DNA from: Candidatus Bathyarchaeota archaeon
GTDB taxonomy: Archaea > Thermoproteota > Bathyarchaeia > TCS64
Assembly (NCBI GenBank): GCA_026394265.1
Contig: JAPKYO010000051.1
Location: forward strand, 1-56,267
DNA length: 56,267 nucleotides
Reading direction: 5' to 3'
Shown here one piece after another: positions 49,756 through 56,267 of this stretch. The stretch's first letter is position 1. Every line of letters begins with the position of its first letter. Made by a program: the position numbers and the translations under genes. The notes under the pieces were generated by a model. It was not told the DNA's origin, did not search any database, and worked only from the letters and a program-made list of their open reading frames with translations.

Positions 49756-50718
49756 ATGTTGCAAGGGGAATTAATCGCCCACGGGATCGGCGACACGATA
49801 TTCACACATTCGCGCAACATCGAACAGTTGCTCGGATATAGCAACATATATCTCAAGTTTGAGGGCGGGAACCCGACGGGGACGATGAAGGACCGCGCCG
49901 CCTACGCCTGCCTAAGGGTGGCTAAGGAGCGGGGCTACAGGGAGCTGGCGATAGCTTCCTGCGGGAACTTCGGGGCGAGCTTCGTCCACCTCTCCCGCAT
50001 CTTCGGCATCACCACCCACGTCTACATCCCGGAGAAGTATCACACGCCGCGGATAGCGGAGATGGAGAGGCAGGGCGGAGTCATCCACAGGGCACCCGGA
50101 ACCTACGAGGAGGTAGTCGAGTCCTCGGGCGCCGAGGCCGTTGGGCGTGGGTGGTATAACGCCAACCCGGGCACACCCGAGAACAGGGCCGCATCCATCG
50201 AGGCCTACGCCACGATCGCTTACGAGATAGTCGACAGGATGGGGCGCGCCCCGGACGCCGTCGCCGTCCCAACGAGCAACGGCACGACACTCGCCGGGAT
50301 CAACCGCGGCTTCCAGAACCTCCTCAAGGCCGGGAAGACCAAGAAGGCCACGACGGTAATCGCCGCGAGCACAAGCGGGGGCAACCCCATAGTCTCCAGC
50401 TTCCTCGCCGGGAAGAGAAAAGTCGAGGACCTGAAGCCCAGCGGGATCGACGAGACGCCGATAAACGAGCCCCTCGTCAACTGGAAGAGCCTCGACGGGC
50501 AGGAGGCCCTCGACGCACTCTGGGAGAGCGAAGGGTGGGCGGCACACGTCGCCGACGGGGAGATGGCGAGGTATTCTGAGATCGTGGCGAGGGAGGAGGG
50601 GCTCTCCGTCCTCCCCGCGTCATGCGCCTCACTCGCGGCACTCACCTACTACATAAAGGAGAAGAATCTCCAGAAGGGGCTTGACCTCGTCGCGTTCTTC
50701 ACCGCCCGGAACATGTAG
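49756..50718 (+). CDS. threonine synthase-like PLP-dependent enzyme (beta/fold type II)
   Basis: 320 residues. The PLP Lys45 is in PTGTMKDRAA. The phosphate-binding loop is SCGNFGASF, and VAVPTSNGTTLAGINRGF serves the cofactor. Thr synthases, Ser/Thr dehydratases and diaminopropionate-type synthases share this fold; shorter than usual threonine synthases (about 400), it lacks their N-terminal extension. The ATG at 49756 is preferred to the TTG at 49747. It is divergent from the PP-loop gene over about 52 bases, so a shared control region is possible. Confidence 0.85.
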   Translation: MLQGELIAHGIGDTIFTHSRNIEQLLGYSNIYLKFEGGNPTGTMKDRAAYACLRVAKERGYRELAIASCGNFGASFVHLSRIFGITTHVYIPEKYHTPRIAEMERQGGVIHRAPGTYEEVVESSGAEAVGRGWYNANPGTPENRAASIEAYATIAYEIVDRMGRAPDAVAVPTSNGTTLAGINRGFQNLLKAGKTKKATTVIAASTSGGNPIVSSFLAGKRKVEDLKPSGIDETPINEPLVNWKSLDGQEALDALWESEGWAAHVADGEMARYSEIVAREEGLSVLPASCASLAALTYYIKEKNLQKGLDLVAFFTARNM

Positions 50719-50780
50719 CCACCGACCAACAATCTTATTCCCGACGGCTACGCCATAGACAATAATTCCGGTGAAGTAGT

Positions 50781-51305
50781 ATGCCGAAACCTATCTGGAT
50801 CGCCCGTGACCCATCCCACTGCTCCGGCTGCAGGCGCTGCGAGTTGGCGTGCAGCATCGAGCACGAGGGTTGGATGTGGCCCGACGCCTCGAGGGTGCGC
50901 GTCTTCATGCCGTTCCCCGGCGTCGAGGTGCCCCACCTGTGCGCGCAGTGCATGGACTACCCCTGCATAGCGTCCTGTCCCGTGCAGGCGCTTTCGAAGG
51001 ACCCCAACACAGCGGCGGTCATCGTTGACCGCGCGAAGTGCATAAGCTGCGGCGCCTGCATCAGGGCGTGCCCGGGCACGGTCCCGTACCTCCACCCGGG
51101 GGACAACAAGGCGGTCATCTGCGACCTCTGCAACGGGGAGCCCAAGTGCGTCGAGGTCTGCGTCGAGGCGGGGTACAACTGCCTCACCATCGTAAACGAG
51201 CCGCCGAACGTCAGCAGGAAGATCTACAGCAGGAACCCATACGACACGGCTAAGGATCTGGCTGTGAAGATGTTCGGGGAGAAGGGCGAGGAGGTAATAG
51301 AATGA
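50781..51305 (+). CDS. polyferredoxin (four 4Fe-4S clusters), AOR electron partner
   Basis: 174 residues with four cluster motifs: CSGCRRCELAC (C14, C17, C20, C24), CAQCMDYPCIASC, CISCGACIRAC and CDLCNGEPKCVEVC. This is the arrangement of DMSO-reductase subunit B-like and AOR-associated ferredoxins. It accepts electrons from the adjacent tungsten oxidoreductase. GGTGA lies 6 bases before the ATG. The stop overlaps the AOR gene start (ATGA). Confidence 0.92.
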   Translation: MPKPIWIARDPSHCSGCRRCELACSIEHEGWMWPDASRVRVFMPFPGVEVPHLCAQCMDYPCIASCPVQALSKDPNTAAVIVDRAKCISCGACIRACPGTVPYLHPGDNKAVICDLCNGEPKCVEVCVEAGYNCLTIVNEPPNVSRKIYSRNPYDTAKDLAVKMFGEKGEEVIE

Positions 51306-53173
51306 GCGCCCCCGGCGGCTACGCGGGCAAGTGGCTCGACGTAGACCTCACGAAGGGCACCTTCGAGAAGATCACCTTCACCCGCAGCGTGCTGGAGCAG
51401 TACTTCGGCGGCAGGGGGATAGCGGCGAAGATACTCTGGGACAGGGTCGGCGAGAAGTGGAGTGAGCTTGACTCACTCGCCCCCGAGAACCCGCTCATAG
51501 TGGCGACGGGCCCCATGACTGGCATCTACCCAGGCGCGCGCATCTGCGTGAGCGGAAAGAGCCCCGCCAACAACAGCGTCATAGGCAGCACGGCGGCGAC
51601 CGAGACCGCAGTCGAGCTGAAGGACGCCGGCTACGACGGCATAATCTTCACCGGCAAGTCGGAGACCCCCGTTTACCTCCTAATCACGGACGAAGGCGTC
51701 GAGCTAGTAGACGCCAAGCACCTCTGGGGCCTCGACTCCGAGGAGACTGTCATCAAGCTCAACAAGGAGGTCAGGGACACCCTCGCGAAGAAGATGCCCC
51801 GCGTCGGCCTCTGGAAGGAGCCCGCGACGATGTACATCGGCCCCGCGGGGGAGAACATGGTGCGTAACTCGGCGGTCTGCACGAAGATCTGCCACGCCTG
51901 CGGCTACGGCGGCTACGGAGCCCTCATGGGCTCGAAGAACCTGAAGGCCATCGCCGTGAAGAGCAGGGGCAAGTTCCCACAAGTGGACGCCCCCGAGACC
52001 GTTAAGGTACTATGGCGTAAGGTCCACGCTGACCTAATCGCCGTGTCCCCGATGCGCAGGTGGGGCACAGGCGCGATGGGCTACGGCGCAGGATACGGCA
52101 CGAGCAGCGAGCCCATCAGGAACTGGCAGGAGGAGTGGCACGACGAGAAGCAGCTCGGCGTAAACCGCTACATGGACCGCTACTGGGTCAAGGTAAAGTG
52201 GGCCGACTTCAACTGCACTACAAACTGCATGAAGGTCAGCTGCATAAAGTCGGGGAAGTGGAAGGGCGACATCACGGATGTCCCCGACTACGAGCTTCAG
52301 GCTTACTGCGGCACGAACTTCGGAATCTACGACGCCGGCGATAACATCCACCTGAGCACCCTGATGGACAAGCTGGGGCACAGCGGCATCAACGGCGCAA
52401 ACACCGTCGGGTTCGCCGCCGAGCTCTACCAGCGCGGCATCCTGACCGAGGAGGACATAGGCTTCAAGCTCGAGTGGGGCGACGTCGAGGCGTTCGACAA
52501 GCTGACGCGTATGATGGCCTACAGGCAGGGCATCGGCGACATCCTCGCCGAGGGCAGCTACCGCGCCGCGATCAAGATCGCGGAGATGAAGGGGCTGCCA
52601 AAGGATGATGTCCTCAAGTACGTCGTCCACGTCAAGGGCATCGAGATAGGCGCACACGGCACACGCAGCGACATGGACTACACACACGACATGACCTACG
52701 CCGCGAGCGTGCAGGGCGGAGACCACACCGCGAACGTCGTCGACGGCTACAACGACATGACGGGCAACCTCTACTTCGACAGCGCGGTCTACTGCAGCTT
52801 CACCGGTAGGGGACCAAGCATCGCACTGCAGTTCGACTTCGCGAAGGCCGTCACTGGCTTCCCCATCAGCGTCACGAGCTGGAGGAAGGTCAACGGCCCG
52901 AGGATAACGACGCTGCAGAAGGCGTTCCTCCTCATGGGTGGCCCAGACCTCACCTGGGAGCCGATCAAGGATGACGTCAACCCGCCGAGGTACTACGAGC
53001 CGCTGCCCTCCGGGCCCTTCAAGGGCAAGACGACCGACAAGGAGCGCGTCGACCTCAAGATACAGGCCTACTTCGAGACCCTCGGCTGGGACGCTAGGGG
53101 CATCCCGAAGAAGGAGACTCTTGAGAGGCTCGACCTCGGCTTCCTCGAGAAGTCGATGGCGAAGTACCGGTAG
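51302..53173 (+). CDS. aor: aldehyde:ferredoxin oxidoreductase (tungstopterin)
   Basis: 623 residues, typical for AOR. The N-terminal domain has FGGRGIAAKILWDRVGEKWSELDSLAPENPLIVATGP; the Cys ligands of the 4Fe-4S cluster appear as NCTTNCMKVSC with a further Cys in AVYCSFTG. A domain with GIEIGAHGTRSD follows. It oxidises aldehydes to acids and passes electrons to ferredoxin. GAGGAGGT precedes the ATG. Two-gene operon with the polyferredoxin; consistent with anaerobic amino-acid or sugar fermentation. Confidence 0.93.
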   Translation: MSAPGGYAGKWLDVDLTKGTFEKITFTRSVLEQYFGGRGIAAKILWDRVGEKWSELDSLAPENPLIVATGPMTGIYPGARICVSGKSPANNSVIGSTAATETAVELKDAGYDGIIFTGKSETPVYLLITDEGVELVDAKHLWGLDSEETVIKLNKEVRDTLAKKMPRVGLWKEPATMYIGPAGENMVRNSAVCTKICHACGYGGYGALMGSKNLKAIAVKSRGKFPQVDAPETVKVLWRKVHADLIAVSPMRRWGTGAMGYGAGYGTSSEPIRNWQEEWHDEKQLGVNRYMDRYWVKVKWADFNCTTNCMKVSCIKSGKWKGDITDVPDYELQAYCGTNFGIYDAGDNIHLSTLMDKLGHSGINGANTVGFAAELYQRGILTEEDIGFKLEWGDVEAFDKLTRMMAYRQGIGDILAEGSYRAAIKIAEMKGLPKDDVLKYVVHVKGIEIGAHGTRSDMDYTHDMTYAASVQGGDHTANVVDGYNDMTGNLYFDSAVYCSFTGRGPSIALQFDFAKAVTGFPISVTSWRKVNGPRITTLQKAFLLMGGPDLTWEPIKDDVNPPRYYEPLPSGPFKGKTTDKERVDLKIQAYFETLGWDARGIPKKETLERLDLGFLEKSMAKYR

Positions 53174-53229
53174 CCTCCTCGCTCCGCCCATTTTTATTAA
53201 AATCTGTAATGAAGAAGACGGTGGCTATA

Positions 53230-53808
53230 CTAGCCGATTATCGCCGTCATGCTCCTGCTCCACGTCTCCTGAACTCTCTCCTTGTCGAACCCGGCGTAGA
53301 GTTGGGTGATCATCTCCCAGTAGAGCGCGAGCACGATGTTCGCGAGCGTATACGAGTCCACGTCGCTTCGTATCGCCTTGTTGTCTATTTGGTCTTGGAA
53401 AAATTCTTGCAGCGCCCCCAGGTCCTTCGCCCTCTCCTCCCTCAGTATCTTGGTCACGTCCTCGTCGTTTGGGGATAGCTTCACTATATCCATGCTAGTG
53501 TGTATGAACTCCTTCAGGAGGTCTATCTTCCAGTTGACAATTCCACCGAGGGCCGCCACGTAGTCGTGGTTGTTTAGCGACGTTTGGAGGGTGTCTCTGA
53601 GTCTCTGGTTCGCCGACGTTGCGATGATGTTGTAGATGTCTTTCTTGCTGTCGAAGTAGGAGTAGAGCGTGGCCTTCGTGACGCCTATCTCCTTGGCGAT
53701 GTCGTCCATACTGGCGTCCTGGTAACCCTTTTCGGTGAATATCTTTGTGGCTGCCTGGATGATTCTTGTTCGGGCTACCTCCTTGTACTCTGGGACGACC
53801 TTCGGCAT
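53230..53808 (-). CDS. TetR/AcrR-family transcriptional regulator
   Basis: 192 residues. N-terminal HTH: ARTRIIQAATKIFTEKGYQDASMDDIAKEIGVTKATLYSYFDSKKDIYN, canonical for TetR. The C-terminal ligand-binding domain is helical. It is divergent from the ABC exporter genes and probably represses them and itself via the phased AGTATA sites. ATG at 53808. Confidence 0.93.
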   Translation of the reverse strand: MPKVVPEYKEVARTRIIQAATKIFTEKGYQDASMDDIAKEIGVTKATLYSYFDSKKDIYNIIATSANQRLRDTLQTSLNNHDYVAALGGIVNWKIDLLKEFIHTSMDIVKLSPNDEDVTKILREERAKDLGALQEFFQDQIDNKAIRSDVDSYTLANIVLALYWEMITQLYAGFDKERVQETWSRSMTAIIG

Positions 53809-53828
53809 GTGTTATTCTTTTATTGGGA

Positions 53829-53886
53829 AGTATAAATACAAAACGGTAAGTATATAATAATGACCAATAGTATAGTATAATATACT
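53829..53886. promoter_or_regulatory. candidate TetR operator: phased AGTATA repeats
   Basis: AGTATA occurs at 53829, 53849 and 53869, exactly 20 bp apart. The last copy opens the imperfect palindrome AGTATAGTATAATATACT (53869-53886), ending just before the exporter's start at 53907. Two helical turns of spacing place the copies on one face of the DNA, as expected for cooperative binding by a dimeric repressor. The sites overlap the AT-rich divergent promoters. Confidence 0.6.
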
Positions 53887-53906
53887 CCTGGTTGGTAGTT
53901 GTTTCA

Positions 53907-54818
53907 ATGTCCGAAGTAATAAAAACACAGAACCTGACGAAGCGATTTGGAAAAGTGACGGCAGTAGATCGGCTGTCGATCACGCTCAACGGTGGGGAAA
54001 TATACGGTTTCCTCGGTCTGAACGGAGCCGGGAAGACGACTACGATCCGGATGCTGCTCGGGATGATAAGCCCCACAGATGGGTCTGTAAGCCTCTTCGG
54101 TGAGCGGGTATCCCATGGCTCCAACGGGCTCTGGTCACGGGTCGGCTACCTTGTCGAGCGGCCATCTGCCTACCCCGAATTAACAGTCCGGGAAAACCTG
54201 GAGGTTGCACGCCGACTCCACATCATGCAAGACCACGCGACTATCGATGCCGTGATCGAGAGGTTGGGCCTCGCCGAGTTCGCCGATCGCCGCGCCCAGG
54301 CGCTCTCTACAGGTAACCTGCAGCGCCTCGGGTTGGCAAAGGCGCTCATCAATGAGCCGGAGCTTCTGATTCTGGATGAACCCTCGAACGGGTTGGACCC
54401 GGCAGGGATAGTCGAGGTGCGGGAGATGCTCCTCGGCATTGTGAAGGAGGGGACGACCGTGTTCATGTCGTCGCACATCCTCAGCGAGGTGAATCTCCTC
54501 GCGACTCGGATAGGAATAATCCACGGGGGGCTGCTGCTCGAGGAGATAGACGCCGCTGAATTGGAGAGGCGTGCCCGGAAGTCGCTTGTCATACAGACCC
54601 GCGATAACGAGGCTGCTCTCCGGTATCTCGTATCTACCGGACTCGACGTCTCACTCGACGGCGAAATCACTGTACACGGCCAGGACGCTGTAGACTACCC
54701 GGACCGGATCGCTTCGCTGCTCGTGAACGCGGGGCACCCACCGATGTCTCTCAGGGTCGAGCAGCCTGACCTGGAGGCGCACTTCCTCCAGTTGGTCGAG
54801 TCCAAGGAGGCAGTGTGA
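53907..54818 (+). CDS. ABC transporter ATP-binding protein
   Basis: 303 residues. Walker A GLNGAGKTT (37-45), Q-loop region VGYLVERPSAYPELT, an atypical signature LSTGNLQRLGLAKAL in place of LSGGQ, Walker B LLILDEPSNGLDPAG and the H-loop SSHILSEV. The C-terminal extension (about 215-303) is typical of exporters of the bacteriocin/multidrug type. ATG at 53907; earlier in-frame starts at 53892 are weaker. It is coupled to the permease, whose ATG overlaps its stop. Confidence 0.92.
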   Translation: MSEVIKTQNLTKRFGKVTAVDRLSITLNGGEIYGFLGLNGAGKTTTIRMLLGMISPTDGSVSLFGERVSHGSNGLWSRVGYLVERPSAYPELTVRENLEVARRLHIMQDHATIDAVIERLGLAEFADRRAQALSTGNLQRLGLAKALINEPELLILDEPSNGLDPAGIVEVREMLLGIVKEGTTVFMSSHILSEVNLLATRIGIIHGGLLLEEIDAAELERRARKSLVIQTRDNEAALRYLVSTGLDVSLDGEITVHGQDAVDYPDRIASLLVNAGHPPMSLRVEQPDLEAHFLQLVESKEAV

Positions 54819-55597
54819 TGAAGGGTTTCGCAGGTGCACTCTGGGCGGAGTTGCTGAAGGCTAGGAGGTCGAGGGTTCCTCTCTTCATTGCCCTAGGGTA
54901 CGTTTTACTCCCGTTTGTGATGGCGTTTTTCATGGTGATTATGAAGGACCCGGAGGGGGCGCGTCGCCTCGGTATAATCGGTCTCAAGGCGCAGATACTT
55001 GTTGGCGTGGTTGACTGGTCGACGTATCTCGGGATGTTGTCACAGGGCGTCATGGGGCTCATCATATTATCCGCCCTGATGGGTGGCTGGGTCTTCGGCA
55101 GGGAGTTCGCGGACAGGACGATGAAGGACCTGCTCGCGCTGCCGACCTCACGCTCCGCGTTCATCGCCGCGAAGTACATGGTGTTCGCAATCTGGTCACT
55201 CCTTATGATCAGCCTAGTTGCCGTGCTCGGAGTCTTCCTAGGCTACGCCGTGGGCTTGCCGGGCCTATCCTCGGAGGTAATTCTCAACGGGATGTCGACG
55301 ATTCTCGTAGTCGGGGTCATGAATATCCTGCTGATCACCCCGATCGCGCTCGTCGCCTTCGTTGGGCGGGGGTATCTCCCGTCGGTGGGCTTCATGTTCT
55401 TGGCGCTGGCGTTGGCACAGATATCGGAGGTAATCGGGTACGGCGCGTTTTTCCCCTACGCCATCCCGGCACTCTTCATCAAGGGAAGCATGGGCGGCGA
55501 CCCGCTAGGCGCCGTCAGCTACCTCCTCGTCCTCCTCACGTGTTTGGGTGGGGCGATCGGGACCTACGCGTGGCTTCGCTACGCTGACCAGACCTAG
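54818..55597 (+). CDS. ABC transporter permease (ABC-2 type)
   Basis: 259 residues with six hydrophobic helices: about 24-42, 63-85, 110-140, 155-180, 190-208 and 230-250. The motif GREFADRTMKDLLALPTSRSAFI before the third helix marks ABC-2 type subunits. It forms the membrane channel of the exporter with the ATPase at 53907. ATG at 54818 overlaps the ATPase TGA by one base. Confidence 0.9.
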   Translation: MKGFAGALWAELLKARRSRVPLFIALGYVLLPFVMAFFMVIMKDPEGARRLGIIGLKAQILVGVVDWSTYLGMLSQGVMGLIILSALMGGWVFGREFADRTMKDLLALPTSRSAFIAAKYMVFAIWSLLMISLVAVLGVFLGYAVGLPGLSSEVILNGMSTILVVGVMNILLITPIALVAFVGRGYLPSVGFMFLALALAQISEVIGYGAFFPYAIPALFIKGSMGGDPLGAVSYLLVLLTCLGGAIGTYAWLRYADQT

Positions 55598-55665
55598 AAC
55601 GAGCCCGTTCCCATCGTATCCTCTGGGAGAAACCCGTTTTATTCTAGTCTCACGCACGTTTGTTT

Positions 55666-56267
55666 GTGCCCTCGGTCTTCGATCTTCTCAATCCCCAGCT
55701 GCGGGAGGCTTTAGCCGAGTTCGGGATGGTGAAGCCGACGCCCCCGCAGGAGAGGGTTATACCGCCTATTCTCGCGGGGGAGAATGTCCTGCTCATCGCC
55801 CCCACGGCGAGCGGGAAGACCGAGGCCGCCATCCTGCCCGTCTTTGACGCGTACCTGCGCGAGGGGGACAAGACGGGCATCAACATCATCTACATAACCC
55901 CCTTGAGGGCGCTGAACCGGGACATCGACAAGCGCATGATGACGTGGGCGGAGAACCTAGGCATCGACGTTCAAGTGCGCCATAGCGACACGACGCAGAA
56001 GCAGAGGAGGAGCCAACTCAAGAAGCCGCCCCAGATGCTAATCACAACCCCCGAAACACTTCAGTCCATCCTTACTTCGAAGGACATGCGAAGACATCTT
56101 GCCTCCGTCAAGTGGGTTATCATCGACGAGATACACGACCTCGCTGCCTCGAAGAGGGGGGCGCAGCTCACCGTTGGACTGGCGCGCCTAGACGAGGTCG
56201 CGAAGTCACCACAAAGGATCGGGCTCTCCGCAACCGTCGGCAACCCTGAGATCATCGCCGCATTCCT
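55666..56267 (+). CDS. Lhr-like DEAD/DEAH helicase (partial, 3' end off window)
   Basis: The first 200 residues of a superfamily 2 helicase: N-terminal region MPSVFDLLNPQLREALAE, Q-motif PTPPQERVIPPI, Walker A APTASGKTEAA, motif Ia TPLRALNRD, motif Ib TTPET, motif II DEIH and motif III SAT. This is the pattern of archaeal Lhr / ASH-Ski2-like helicases. GTG at 55666; a GTTTTATT element (55636-55643) 26 bases upstream supports a leaderless start. C-terminus is outside the window. Confidence 0.9.
   Translation, partial: MPSVFDLLNPQLREALAEFGMVKPTPPQERVIPPILAGENVLLIAPTASGKTEAAILPVFDAYLREGDKTGINIIYITPLRALNRDIDKRMMTWAENLGIDVQVRHSDTTQKQRRSQLKKPPQMLITTPETLQSILTSKDMRRHLASVKWVIIDEIHDLAASKRGAQLTVGLARLDEVAKSPQRIGLSATVGNPEIIAAF

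Noticed and set aside
1..56267. CRISPR array
   Set aside because: No regularly spaced repeat series or cas gene was seen anywhere in the window.

Overview
The window is a gene-dense, mostly GC-rich archaeal chromosome segment. Archaeal identity is shown by TFB, ribosomal protein S8e, SRP19, Gar1, a class I archaeal CCA-adding enzyme, ThpR, a DUF373 protein, TrmB-type and ArnR1-type regulators, an archaeal prepilin peptidase and an Lhr-type helicase. The small ArnR-like winged-helix and DUF5658-like proteins together with SMC-ScpA-ScpB suggest a TACK-lineage archaeon, perhaps Bathyarchaeia or a deep Nitrososphaeria relative; this placement is inference. Many genes have a TATA element about 25-27 nt before the start codon (leaderless). 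Others have GGAGG-type ribosome binding sites about 8 nt before the start, and TTG and GTG starts are common.

Layout. 1-9023: a nucleotide kinase, radical SAM activase, cupin, small transporter, Cys-cluster protein, a divergent alanine racemase, a cyclic amidohydrolase, an M24 peptidase, an MFS carrier and a Nudix hydrolase. 9476-15805: a gamma-glutamyltransferase-family protein, ferredoxin, an OYE/FAD reductase and an enolase-superfamily enzyme with an apparent ACG start. 15873-21913: tRNA-Pro, M20 hydrolase, a COG2112-type kinase, cca, thpR, an EamA transporter and a PHP phosphoesterase. 21914-25800: a conspicuously AT-rich island (prepilin peptidase, two regulators, unknowns) that ends at the 3' side of a tRNA-Gln gene. 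25976-30007: TFB, DUF373, cis-prenyltransferase and an M24 peptidase. 30261-35034: an smc-scpA-scpB operon, again with an apparent ACG start for smc; hypE follows convergently.

36143-38843 is a complete 2.7-kb insertion element with 53-bp iterated terminal inverted repeats and a perfect 8-bp target duplication. It encodes an IS6-like DDE transposase carrying a SWIM finger and a zinc ribbon, plus passenger genes: an AbrB-like protein, a coiled-coil protein, a zinc-finger fragment and a membrane peptide. It sits between the divergent hypE and rps8e genes, and its transposase appears to lack the first catalytic Asp.

38917-56267: S8e, SRP19, Gar1, a TauE/DUF1634 pair, a canonical alanine racemase, a glutamine amidotransferase, a second enolase-superfamily enzyme and an amidohydrolase. 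Next comes a compact four-gene cluster (PP-loop enzyme, D-Ala-D-Ala-ligase-like ATP-grasp enzyme, GNAT, gamma-glutamylcyclotransferase-like), then a threonine-synthase-like PLP enzyme, a polyferredoxin-AOR pair, a TetR-controlled ABC exporter and the start of a helicase.

Functionally the segment mixes information-processing genes with peptide and amino-acid chemistry: two alanine racemases, an ATP-grasp ligase, peptidases, gamma-glutamyl enzymes, amidohydrolases and two enolase-superfamily members. This would suit an anaerobic heterotroph that also handles D-amino acids. The strongest unusual signals are the two SD-supported ACG starts, the SWIM-transposase element with its AbrB module, and the PP-loop/ATP-grasp cluster.
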